This document shows positions 38,078 to 45,563 of a stretch of DNA of 64,000 bases, in pieces. Made by a program: the position numbers and the translations under genes. Under the pieces are notes generated by a model. That model worked only from the letters and a program-made list of their open reading frames with translations. It did not search any database and had not been told where the DNA came from. How positions within the stretch are numbered: position 1 is the stretch's first letter; every line of letters begins with the position of its first letter. Source of the DNA: CAVQYV01 sp963718295 [NCBI: uncultured Methylomirabilota bacterium] (lineage in GTDB: Bacteria; Methylomirabilota; Methylomirabilia; CAVQYV01); the NCBI GenBank assembly GCA_963718295.1, contig CAVQYV010000010.1, positions 47,064 through 111,063 on the forward strand, in the 5' to 3' direction.

Positions 38078-39519
38078 CTCGGCCTCCCCACAAGGTGTCC
38101 CTTGCTGATCGCGTAGATGTCATCGGTCACCATCTGGAAGGAAACGCTCCTGCCCTCGGCCCGGGCGCGCTCCTCCAGCTTGTCGCGGTGCCAGGCGGCA
38201 AGCTCCTCGTCGAGGGCAGTGCCCCCCGGTTGAAAATCCTGATACAGCCGGTCGTTGTCGCGCATGGGAAGGATCTTCCCCTTGTTGTGGATCGAGGGGG
38301 CGAACGGGACGTCGAGGACGCCCGCCTCGAAGGCCGCCGTGGCCCCCTCCGCGGGGTCGCCGCCGCCCATCTCCAGGACCTTGCCGAGGATGCAACGCAC
38401 CTCCCGTCTGATGATCTCCTTCTCCCTCTGGATTTCCATGGTCTGGAGCTTCTCCTGATCTGCCAGCATGTTGATGACCTGCCGGGAGGCTCTCAGGCCC
38501 TGGGCGTTTGCTTCCTTTGTTGGAATGCCCATGGCCTCATGGGGCGACTTCACGATGACCTTGTCCGCCCCGCCAAGGCAGGCCACCGCCGCACCCCAGC
38601 AGATGATGGAGAACGCGCGCGACTCATCCTCGGGGAACCCGCCCATCCATTGGTGAAAGACTATCGTAAGGTCATAGCCGGAATATCCCGCTTCCTGGAA
38701 ATACTCGTGCGCCATCTCGCGCAGGCTGTGAACGGCAGCAATGTCCTGCGCCATGTTTCCACCCTGGCCGTAGCCGAGGGTAAGGGAACGCACGCCCTGT
38801 TCCAGGGCGAGGAGCCCCTCGAGAATGCCCACCGCATGCCCAATGCAGGGGGGAACGAGGGTGCCGGTGAGGGGACCGAATGGCTCGCGGTTGATGGACA
38901 CCCCGTTTTCCTCGTACCAGCCGCACAGCCTGTCCACGTACTTCCAGTCCGCTATGGAAGAGCGAAGGGGCACATTCTTGGTGTAGGGGATGTTGTACGA
39001 GATGCCTCCCCCCTCGAAGCTCGTAAAGCCACCGGCAAGGGAGATTTCAGCAAGAAGGCGCGCATCGGGTGTGCCGTGGCGCACCTGCACCGGACGGGAA
39101 AGACTCTCGGTAACTCTCCGGCACCCCGGAACGCCATGGTTGACGACGGGGAAACCGTTCAGCAGCGATGTGCCGGCGTTTTCCGATCTCTCGATGCCCT
39201 TCGCAGCTTCTGCATAACGGTTCTGCCGTGTATATGCGTCGATGGTCGTCGGCAGAAGGTCCGCCTCGCCTTCCGTTTCAAGAAAACGCAGCAGCCGGAT
39301 GTGCTCGTCGATCAGGGCCACGCCCGCGCGGGGCTGAATCAGGAGCCGGCCCGCATCGCGCGCCGCGCTCACGGTTTCGGCAAAGCGCTTCTCCTTCGCG
39401 ATTGCCCGCTGGTAGCACAGCGCCTCGTCGAGGTCCACTGCAGCGCCCGTGGGCCACCCGGAGAGCACGCCGGCACGCTCCGCCATGAACTGCGAAATCG
39501 GGATACGCTTATCCTGCAT
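38074..39519 (-). CDS. glmE: Methylaspartate (glutamate) mutase, epsilon subunit
   Basis: 481 residues from the ATG at 39519, matching the usual GlmE length (about 483). The TIM-barrel subunit binds substrate and, with GlmS, adenosylcobalamin. Family segments: 'GRLLIQPRAGVALIDEHIRLLRFLETEG', 'GFPVVNHGVPGCRRV', 'VQVRHGTPDARLLAEISLAGGFTSFEGGGISYNIPYTKNVPL', 'PPCIGHAVGILEGLLALEQGVRSLTLGYGQGGN' and 'SPHEAMGIPTKEANAQGL'. No indels seen. It overlaps glmL by 11 bp and mal by 4 bp. Carbon-skeleton rearrangement of L-glutamate to 3-methylaspartate. Confidence 0.95.
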   Translation of the reverse strand: MQDKRIPISQFMAERAGVLSGWPTGAAVDLDEALCYQRAIAKEKRFAETVSAARDAGRLLIQPRAGVALIDEHIRLLRFLETEGEADLLPTTIDAYTRQNRYAEAAKGIERSENAGTSLLNGFPVVNHGVPGCRRVTESLSRPVQVRHGTPDARLLAEISLAGGFTSFEGGGISYNIPYTKNVPLRSSIADWKYVDRLCGWYEENGVSINREPFGPLTGTLVPPCIGHAVGILEGLLALEQGVRSLTLGYGQGGNMAQDIAAVHSLREMAHEYFQEAGYSGYDLTIVFHQWMGGFPEDESRAFSIICWGAAVACLGGADKVIVKSPHEAMGIPTKEANAQGLRASRQVINMLADQEKLQTMEIQREKEIIRREVRCILGKVLEMGGGDPAEGATAAFEAGVLDVPFAPSIHNKGKILPMRDNDRLYQDFQPGGTALDEELAAWHRDKLEERARAEGRSVSFQMVTDDIYAISKGHLVGRPR

Positions 39520-40884
39520 GAATGGTCTCCATCGCAAGGCTTGCCCGGACAAGTGCCGCCATCTCCACCGGGTATTCCGCTGCCAGGTTTCCCAGAAGGG
39601 GAAGGAGGTTGTGGCAGTCCGTGAGCACCAACGGTCCATCGGGAAGCAGGCTCGCTCCGGCGGAGTCCCTGCCGGCGGCCGCCAGGGCGCAAGTACCGGG
39701 GTGGGAGAAGAGAAACGGGCAAGCCAGCCGCCGCTTGCCACGATACGGTGAATGCCCCGCAGGTCCTTTCCGTGCTGGACCCTCACTTTCCCGCCCGGCG
39801 TCCACACTTCCTCCCCCGTGCCCGCGTGGCGCAGGAGCGCGTGGTACAGGCAGGCCTCCGCGAGAATTTCGTCGAACCGCTGTTCCTCTGCAGAGCCAGG
39901 AAGCGTCTCGGGAAGCGCGGCCACGCGCTCGACCCACGCGGCAAAGCAAGAGGGGACGGCAGCAACCTCCCCGAGGCGCCTCTGGATGTAGACGCTGCCC
40001 GTGTCCGCCGCCGCGCGGGCGCTCACCCGCATCCCAAGGTCGCCTTCCACACTGCGCTTCAGTGCCGGCTCCTCGATGCCCCGCAGCACCATGCCTTCCT
40101 CCCCGCGGAAGGCTTGGCACAGCGAGTACACGTCGGTGGTGGCCCCGCCCATGTCGATGAGGAGGGTGTCCGTCCAGCCGGCGCGTTCGGCGCTGAGCGC
40201 TTCCGCAAGCTGGTAGACCGCAAGCGGGGTCGGCTTCGGGGCGGCGGCGCACATCCGTGCGGCTTTCGCGAGTCCGTGTCCCTCGATGATGCGTTCCAGG
40301 AAGATCGCACGGATCGCCGCGCGGGCGGGCTCGATGTTCAGGCGGTCGATTTCGGGCATTACGTTTTCCGTCACGACCAGGATCCTGCCCCCGAGGATTT
40401 CACACACCTCCTCCTGGAGCGACGCGTTTCCTGCATACAGGATCGTAGAGTAGAGTGCGGATGACGCTATTGCGCGGGCGTTTTTGAGAACGAGCCTCTC
40501 GTGACCACCGTCCGTTCCCCCGCACAACAACACGATGTCGGGCCGCAGGGCTTCGAGTTCCGCGACTTGTGCGCTCGTAAGACCATAGGAGTAATGAGCG
40601 GCGATTCTTCCGCCGGCGGATGCGGCTGCCAGGCGTGCGACGCTCGCCGTGAGGTCGGGCACCACGCCGATGGCCGCAATGGCAAGGCCTCCCTTCGCGG
40701 AGGAACAGAGGTGAATGGGAATGTCGCCGTCGGCGAGGCCACGCACGACCCGCTCGAACCCGACGGAGAGGTCCTGCTGCGTTGTCGGCCACTGGCCCTG
40801 CCGAAGCACGGCTGGCGCGTCGAGGTCAAGCAGGGCCGCCTTCGTGTAGGTCGAGCCGATGTCGACGCTCAGGATTCGCCTCAT
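39509..40884 (-). CDS. glmL: GlmL/MutL, ATPase reactivating glutamate mutase, one base missing near the C-terminus
   Basis: ATG at 40884 overlapping the glmS stop (ATGA). An actin-like ATPase (ASKHA) begins with '[21 protein letters not shown]' and continues '[21 protein letters not shown]', '[23 protein letters not shown]', and '[16 protein letters not shown]'. At about 39715 one base is missing in a T-run. With it restored the protein ends '...[37 protein letters not shown]...METIHAG' at 39509 (458 residues). Without it the frame runs into glmE and mimics a fusion. GlmL is thought to reactivate the B12 mutase by expelling damaged cofactor. Confidence 0.9.
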
Positions 40885-41312
40885 GCGCGCTTCTCCCCTG
40901 CAGTGCCCGCGATGTCCGCCCGCAGAAGCCGTGCGGCCTCCTCCAGGTCGTCCCCGGGCATGAATACCCTGTCGAAACCCATGGCCAGAAACCGTGAAAC
41001 CACGCTTTCCCGCGCGACTTTTCCCACCACCAGATTTCCCCCTCCGTAGAGGATGATGTCCTCCAGACCACGCTCCACGCACCTGTCCCGAAATCCCGCG
41101 CAGTCGATTTCACCATGACCGTAGAGGGAGGAAACCAGGATTGCCGCGGCTCCGGTCTCGATGGCCGCATCGATGAACTCGTCCTGGCTCACCATGACAC
41201 CGAGATTCACCACGTTGAAGCCCTTCTCCGTGAAGAATGCGTTGAGGATCGTGTTGCCGACCGAATGGCAATCGGCACCGATCACTCCCAGCACGATCGT
41301 TTTATCGCTCAT
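40881..41312 (-). CDS. glmS: Methylaspartate (glutamate) mutase, sigma (B12-binding) subunit
   Basis: 143 residues. The DxHxxG cobalamin signature is Asp14-Cys-His16-Ser-Val-Gly19 in '[12 protein letters not shown]', where the His replaces dimethylbenzimidazole as the lower cobalt ligand. It is followed by '[35 protein letters not shown]' and '[11 protein letters not shown]', all standard for the Rossmann-type B12 domain. Pairs with GlmE. ATGA overlaps with gntR upstream and glmL downstream indicate translational coupling. Confidence 0.96.
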   Translation of the reverse strand: MSDKTIVLGVIGADCHSVGNTILNAFFTEKGFNVVNLGVMVSQDEFIDAAIETGAAAILVSSLYGHGEIDCAGFRDRCVERGLEDIILYGGGNLVVGKVARESVVSRFLAMGFDRVFMPGDDLEEAARLLRADIAGTAGEKRA

Positions 41313-42328
41313 GCGCGCGCCCCGTTTGCTGCGTCCACCCGCGCCTTGAGAATCGATCCGATGCGCTCTTCCACATGCACCAGCGAGCCTTTATCGATCT
41401 GGTAATCGAAGACGACGACGAGGCCACCCCGACCAGTGAACTCCTGCAGGGCACGGGCCTCCTCCCTGGACGGTGAGGCGCGTCCCGCCGGCGGCACGAT
41501 GAGCAGGCTCCGATCCCGGAGGAACTCTGCCAAGGCCCCCTGCGGCCTGGGGGGAAAAAGCGCGTCCAGCGGTCCTGCGATGCGCATCTCTTTCAGACGA
41601 CCGCCAATGATCGCCAGAAACTGCCGGCTCTCGCAGAGAACACCGATCGCCTGCCCGGGCTTCACGGTGGCGAGCTGCATGACGGTTTCCCGGCTCGGGG
41701 ACACCGCAACCGCAAGGATGCGTTCCGAAAGCCGTGGCGCCATGGCGACCAGCTGCGGATGGTGGGTGGTGGTGGTAAGGACGAGGTCGAATTCGCCGAG
41801 CCTGCGGGCGGGATCGGGATCACGGGCAAGCTCGTCGAGGAGGTAGGTCCGCACGCTGACGTGGGAGAGCATGCCAATCTGCCGCTCGAAGCTGCCGAGG
41901 GTTTCGGGATTGCAGTCGACTGCGGCAACGTTCAGGCTCAAGAGCTTCTCTTCGCGCTCGCGGATGGCCAGATCGATCATCACCTTCATCTCAGGCAGGG
42001 AGAAGCGCAGGCGGTCCAGTTTCTCCACCAGGGCGGTGATCAACGCGGCTGCCTTCTCCTTGCGGCCCTGCCCCGCAGCTTCCGGCAACCCGGATACGGT
42101 ACTGCCCCGTCCTTGCATGCGAGTGATAAGGCCTGCCTGTTCAAGCTCTACATATGCCCGGGTGATGGTACCCCGCGCGAGCCCAAGGGATTCGGCGAGC
42201 TCCCGTTCCGTGGGCAGCTTGTGGCCGGGCTTCAGGCTGCCTTCTCCAATCAGCGCCGCAATCTTTTCCACGATCTGCCTGAATGCCGGCACGGCTCTTT
42301 TCTTGTCAATCTTGATCTGAATTGCCAT
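41309..42328 (-). CDS. GntR-family regulator of the glutamate-mutase operon
   Basis: 339 residues from the ATG at 42328 (GGAGG 4 nt upstream). An N-terminal winged HTH of the GntR type: '[57 protein letters not shown]'-like order, followed by '[11 protein letters not shown]'. The C-terminal 230 residues are not an aminotransferase (not MocR) and not a plain FCD domain. They carry '[12 protein letters not shown]' and '[15 protein letters not shown]', compatible with a ligand-binding Rossmann-like domain. It is the first gene of the operon it probably controls, and the paired palindromes in its promoter are the obvious targets. Ligand unknown. Confidence 0.85.
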   Translation of the reverse strand: MAIQIKIDKKRAVPAFRQIVEKIAALIGEGSLKPGHKLPTERELAESLGLARGTITRAYVELEQAGLITRMQGRGSTVSGLPEAAGQGRKEKAAALITALVEKLDRLRFSLPEMKVMIDLAIREREEKLLSLNVAAVDCNPETLGSFERQIGMLSHVSVRTYLLDELARDPDPARRLGEFDLVLTTTTHHPQLVAMAPRLSERILAVAVSPSRETVMQLATVKPGQAIGVLCESRQFLAIIGGRLKEMRIAGPLDALFPPRPQGALAEFLRDRSLLIVPPAGRASPSREEARALQEFTGRGGLVVVFDYQIDKGSLVHVEERIGSILKARVDAANGARA

Positions 42329-42340
42329 ACTGCCTCCATA

Positions 42341-42372
42341 TGGACTATTCCAAATTAGTATGGAATAATCCA
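42341..42372. promoter_or_regulatory. Two palindromic operator sites, 20 bp apart
   Basis: TGGACTATTCCA (42341-42352) and TGGAATAATCCA (42361-42372) each fit the palindrome TGGAnTAnTCCA, and together they also form a 12-bp inverted repeat with one mismatch. Start-to-start distance is 20 bp, two helical turns. They lie between the -10 element and the gntR Shine-Dalgarno, so bound protein would block transcription. Confidence 0.65.
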
Positions 42373-42400
42373 ATTATGCGCATCGTTTCGGTTTTGTCAA
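42373..42400 (-). promoter_or_regulatory. Sigma-70-type promoter of the glutamate-mutase operon
   Basis: On the minus strand, TTGACA (42400-42395), 16 bp, CATAAT (42378-42373). The palindromes follow at once. The resulting 5' leader would be about 40 nt. Confidence 0.65.
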
Positions 42401-42775
42401 CAGATTTTTTCGTTGCAATCTTGGCAAATGATGCGTTGGGGAGCAGGAACTCATCGATACAGATGGAGGAAAAACAGGAAGGATCGTGTTCTCACGGGAT
42501 GGGTTGCGGCATGCGCGCTCGTGTTCTGGGCCGACCTGGCATTCTCGCCGATTGCACTGGGAAATACACTCGGCTTCGAGGTCGGCCCCATCATGCAGAG
42601 GCTTTTTCCTACGCGGAGACCGGCATGGGGAAATTAGGGGAAATTGGGAAATTAGGGACACATCCCTATTTTCCTCCTGATTTCCCCATGGGACGATGAG
42701 GAGCCTCGATCCTCCCGGCGACCCATCCGATGACCGGGCCGCCGGATGGTTGATGATAGGTGATATGCTCCCGGG
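42401..42775. other. Intergenic region with possible coding remnant and half of a palindromic repeat
   Basis: On the plus strand 42413-42637 reads a 74-codon frame with one convincing membrane helix (LTGWVAACALVFWADLAF). It has no good ribosome site or known family, so it is at best a remnant. At 42629-42666 a half copy of repeat family A appears: GGGACACATCCC (42655-42666) preceded by AAATTAGGGG-type short repeats. Confidence 0.35.
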
Positions 42776-44167
42776 CTAATCTTCCCTTCGGGTGCTGGAG
42801 GCGACCCACTCGGGGAAATGGATGCGGGCCTGATCCCACATCTCGTCATCCGAGATGCCCGTGATCCGACCCTGCTGGTACTGCTCATCCACCCAGTCCT
42901 TGATGGCCATGACACGCCGATCTGCCTTGTCCACCTTCGCCTCCTCGGGAAGATGAAGGCGGGCGTTGATCCAATAAGCGATCCCGGCCAATCCCGACTT
43001 GTCGGTGATGCCGATATCGGGCGGCCGGTTGAGCACCTTCTCGGTATCGAAGATGTTATAGATCTCCTGGTCCTTCATCAGGCCGTCGGCGTGGATCCCA
43101 GCCCGGGTCACATTGAAGTTGGCACCCACCAGGGGCTGGTTGTGGGGGATCTTGTAGCCGATGTCTCGCTCGAAATATTCCGCGATCTCGGTGATGACCG
43201 AGGGATCCATCCCATCTGCCGTGCCGCGCAGACCCATATATTCGATCACCAGGCCCTCGATGGGCGTATTGCCGCAGCGCTCTCCAGTGCCCATCAGCGC
43301 CCCATTGGCCGAGGAGCACCCATAGAGCCAGGCGGCCACTGCATTGTTCAGGCCTCGATAGAAATCGTTGTGCCCGTGCCACTCCAGCCTTTCCGAGGGG
43401 ACACCGGCCAACTGCGTCAGTCCGTAGATGATCCCGTTGACATTGCGGGGGAGCATCACCCCGGGGAAGCTCACCCCATAACCCAAGGTATCACAGGCCC
43501 GGACCTTTACCGGGATGCCGTACTCCTGGGAGAGACGCATCAGTTCCTGGGCAAAGGGGACCACGAAGCCGTAGAAATCGGCCCGGGTGATGTCCTCGAA
43601 ATGGCAACGAGGGATGATGCCCTCGTCCAGGGCGGCGCGGACGATGCCCAGGTAATCCTCCAGCGCCTGTCGCCGGGTCTTCTTCAATTTATTGAAAATG
43701 TGGTAATCCGAAGCCGAGGTGAGAATGCCCGTCTCCTTCAACCCCATCTCCTTGACCAGCTTGAAGTCCGCCTTCACCGCCCGGATCCACCCCGTGATCT
43801 GGGGATACTCATACCCCCGCTCCTGGCATTTGCGCACTGCCTCCTTGTCCTTGTCGGTATAGACGAAAAACTCCGATTGACGGATCTTCCCTTTGGGCCC
43901 CGACAGCCTGTGCAGCAGGTCGAAAAGATGTAGGATCTGTTCCACGCTAAAGGGAGGCAGGGCCTGTTGCCCATCCCGAAAGGTGGTATCGGTGATCCAG
44001 ATCTCCTCAGGAGGAATCATGGGGACCACCCTGTGGTTGAAACACATCATAGGCGGCATTTCGTAGGTGAAGATGTCCCGATAGAGGTTCGGCTCCTGCA
44101 CCTCCTGAAGCTCGTATCGGTAATCCTCTCGTTCGAGCGTCCGGCGCTGCGGGTTGAATTTGATCAT
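42776..44167 (-). CDS. HMGL-like acyltransferase: probable Re-citrate synthase or homocitrate synthase
   Basis: 463 residues from the ATG at 44167 (GGAAGGAG upstream). A TIM-barrel DRE-TIM metallolyase-superfamily protein: 'WITDTTFRDGQQALPPFSVEQIL' (metal Asp), 'EFFVYTDKDKEAVRKCQERGYEYPQITGWIRA', 'CDTLGYGV' and 'EWHGHNDFYRGLNNAVAAW' (HxH metal ligands), and 'NTPIEGLVIEYMGLRG'. The length and the 'GPKGKIRQSEFF' segment match the clade containing the Re-type citrate synthase of anaerobes, not LeuA. It condenses acetyl-CoA with a 2-oxo acid, oxaloacetate if the Re-citrate assignment is right. No LeuA-type regulatory domain. Confidence 0.8.
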   Translation of the reverse strand: MIKFNPQRRTLEREDYRYELQEVQEPNLYRDIFTYEMPPMMCFNHRVVPMIPPEEIWITDTTFRDGQQALPPFSVEQILHLFDLLHRLSGPKGKIRQSEFFVYTDKDKEAVRKCQERGYEYPQITGWIRAVKADFKLVKEMGLKETGILTSASDYHIFNKLKKTRRQALEDYLGIVRAALDEGIIPRCHFEDITRADFYGFVVPFAQELMRLSQEYGIPVKVRACDTLGYGVSFPGVMLPRNVNGIIYGLTQLAGVPSERLEWHGHNDFYRGLNNAVAAWLYGCSSANGALMGTGERCGNTPIEGLVIEYMGLRGTADGMDPSVITEIAEYFERDIGYKIPHNQPLVGANFNVTRAGIHADGLMKDQEIYNIFDTEKVLNRPPDIGITDKSGLAGIAYWINARLHLPEEAKVDKADRRVMAIKDWVDEQYQQGRITGISDDEMWDQARIHFPEWVASSTRRED

Positions 44168-44406
44168 GGCGCTCGTCTCTCCTTCCTTGGGTAAATTATC
44201 GCCCAATATATGAAGGGCATGGGAGGATGTCAAGCACGGAAAGCAATTGAATGGGGAGAGGGAAATATAACCGATGTAGTATTCGGGCGGCTTGGCCCTA
44301 ATCGATATCCGGAGAGGAACGAAGAGATAGGGAAGGAGTGACACTCCCCCAGCAGGAGCTGGGGGCATCTTGGCCCATCACAATGAGGAAACGAATGGGC
44401 TAAGGG

Positions 44407-44796
44407 CTAACCTTTCTTGCTGTCCTCGTCAGACATGCCCACGCGCTCGCGAGCGGAGTCCACGGCCTTCTCGGCGGCACCCCTGGCTTCCCCCAGTTTG
44501 GCCTTGGCTTGGTCTGCCACCTCGCCCAGCTTGGCTGTCGCCTGCTCAAACTTCTCCTGGGCCAGACCAGCAACTTCCTTGGCCTTTTCCTCGGCCTGTC
44601 CGGCCAGCTCTTTGGCCTTGTCCTGCACCCCTCCAGCCAGCGTCTTGGCTTTCTCTGTCAGACCTTCCATGGCGTCAGGAACGTTGTCGTGGTCCTTGTC
44701 CAGAGTCTCGCGGGCGTCTTTGATCTTGGCCTCGGCCTTTTCCTTCAGGTCTTCGGCTGCATCCTTTACTTGATCGACGATTTTTTTGAGGTCCAT
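44407..44796 (-). CDS. LEA-like amphipathic helical protein
   Basis: 129-130 residues from the ATG at 44796 (GGAGGTGG upstream). Almost wholly helical, rich in Ala, Lys and Glu, with 11-residue-like periodic units (AKELAGQAEEKAKEVAGLAQEKFEQATAK). It has no Cys, Trp or signal peptide. It resembles late-embryogenesis-abundant and apolipophorin-like proteins that protect membranes or proteins under stress. Similarity of composition alone could mislead. It stands alone, between the citrate-synthase-like gene and the cold-shock gene. Confidence 0.6.
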   Translation of the reverse strand: MDLKKIVDQVKDAAEDLKEKAEAKIKDARETLDKDHDNVPDAMEGLTEKAKTLAGGVQDKAKELAGQAEEKAKEVAGLAQEKFEQATAKLGEVADQAKAKLGEARGAAEKAVDSARERVGMSDEDSKKG

Positions 44797-44929
44797 GGGT
44801 CCCACCTCCGAAATTTATTCTTGCCGCTGTAAATATACGCAATTAATGCTTGTGTGTCAATCAATATTAACCGCAACATGCGGGGGTGTGGTTCCGACAG
44901 CAGTGGAATTTAATGGGGAAAATTTAATG

Positions 44930-44967
44930 GGGACACATCCCATTTATAAGAAATAGGGATGTGTCCC
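44930..44967. repeat. Palindromic repeat, family A (complete copy)
   Basis: GGGACACATCCC (44930-44941) and GGGATGTGTCCC (44956-44967), a perfect 12-bp inverted repeat with a 14-nt A/T-rich loop. It is followed by two CTAATTTGCC units. Other copies: 42655, 50888 and 56572. Confidence 0.75.
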
Positions 44968-45002
44968 TAATTTGCCCTAATTTGCCTATGGGTCAGAGTG
45001 AA

Positions 45003-45028
45003 GAAACCGGCGGTCTCCCGCCGGTTTC
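45003..45028. terminator. Terminator hairpin downstream of the cold-shock gene
   Basis: GAAACCGGCGG (45003-45013), loop TCTC, CCGCCGGTTTC (45018-45028): an 11-bp perfect stem 19 bp after the csp stop. The A/T base of the stem gives TTTC tails on both strands, so it may work bidirectionally. Confidence 0.65.
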
Positions 45029-45046
45029 TCGTCGACTTACTGACTC

Positions 45047-45247
45047 TTAGGCCCTGGTTACGTTATCCGCTTTCGGACCCTTGGGGCTATCAACCACCTC
45101 AAAGCTCACTGCGTCTCCCTCGGACAAGGATTTGAAACCATCGCCGCGGATCGCAGAAAAGTGCACGAAGACGTCGTTGCCATTCTCCTGCTCGATAAAC
45201 CCAAAGCCCTTCGCGTCATTGAACCACTTCACAGTACCTTGCGCCAT
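45047..45247 (-). CDS. Cold-shock domain protein (CspA family)
   Basis: 66 residues. A single OB-fold with RNP1 'KGFGFI' and RNP2 'VFVHF', opening [18 protein letters not shown] nucleic-acid chaperone that melts RNA secondary structure. AAAGGAGAAAG precedes the ATG. The leader is unusual: its only strong promoter (45405-45433) is separated from the gene by an intrinsic terminator. The transcript ends at the hairpin at 45003-45028. Confidence 0.96.
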   Translation of the reverse strand: MAQGTVKWFNDAKGFGFIEQENGNDVFVHFSAIRGDGFKSLSEGDAVSFEVVDSPKGPKADNVTRA

Positions 45248-45326
45248 CTACTTTCTCCTTTTTCCTGAAGGTATGATACGGAAATGACGGGGGTCACCCG
45301 CCGAAGCTATCAGGGCTCTTGGGCAT

Positions 45327-45365
45327 AAAAAAAAGCCGCAGAGCTTCAGGGGTCTCTGCGGCTTT
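45327..45365 (-). terminator. Strong intrinsic terminator in the csp leader
   Basis: On the minus strand AAAGCCGCAGAG, a 10-nt loop, CTCTGCGGCTTT, then a run of eight T including the stem end. The stem is a perfect 12 bp (45332-45343 with 45354-45365). It is downstream of the promoter at 45405-45433 and 80 bp upstream of the csp start. A smaller GC stem followed by TTTTTT (ACGCC...GGCGT, about 45404-45380) precedes it. Confidence 0.75.
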
Positions 45366-45400
45366 CGCTTATACGACACAAAAAACGCCTGCAACTTCGG
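45327..45400 (-). ncRNA. Candidate short leader RNA or sRNA upstream of csp
   Basis: Initiation about 7 nt after TATTAT (45410-45405) and termination at the T-run near 45327 would give an RNA of about 72 nt with no ORF, consisting of the terminator hairpin and a short 5' region. It is either a stand-alone sRNA or an attenuated csp leader that reads through in the cold. Prediction only. Confidence 0.45.
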
Positions 45401-45404
45401 CGTG

Positions 45405-45433
45405 ATAATAGCGTGCATAATCCGTTCTGTCAA
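45405..45433 (-). promoter_or_regulatory. Sigma-70-type promoter upstream of the csp leader terminator
   Basis: TTGACA (45433-45428), 17-bp spacer, TATTAT (45410-45405) on the minus strand, the best promoter match in the window. Confidence 0.7.
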
Positions 45434-45563
45434 GGGAAATCGGAGAAGTGGGCAACAAGCCCTCAACGGCCTGTTATTCGAATCACATAGCGCAACCCTT
45501 TGAATAATGCTATAATTCTTATGGCTATAATGTGGCAAGAATACCTCCGAAAGTAGTGTGACC

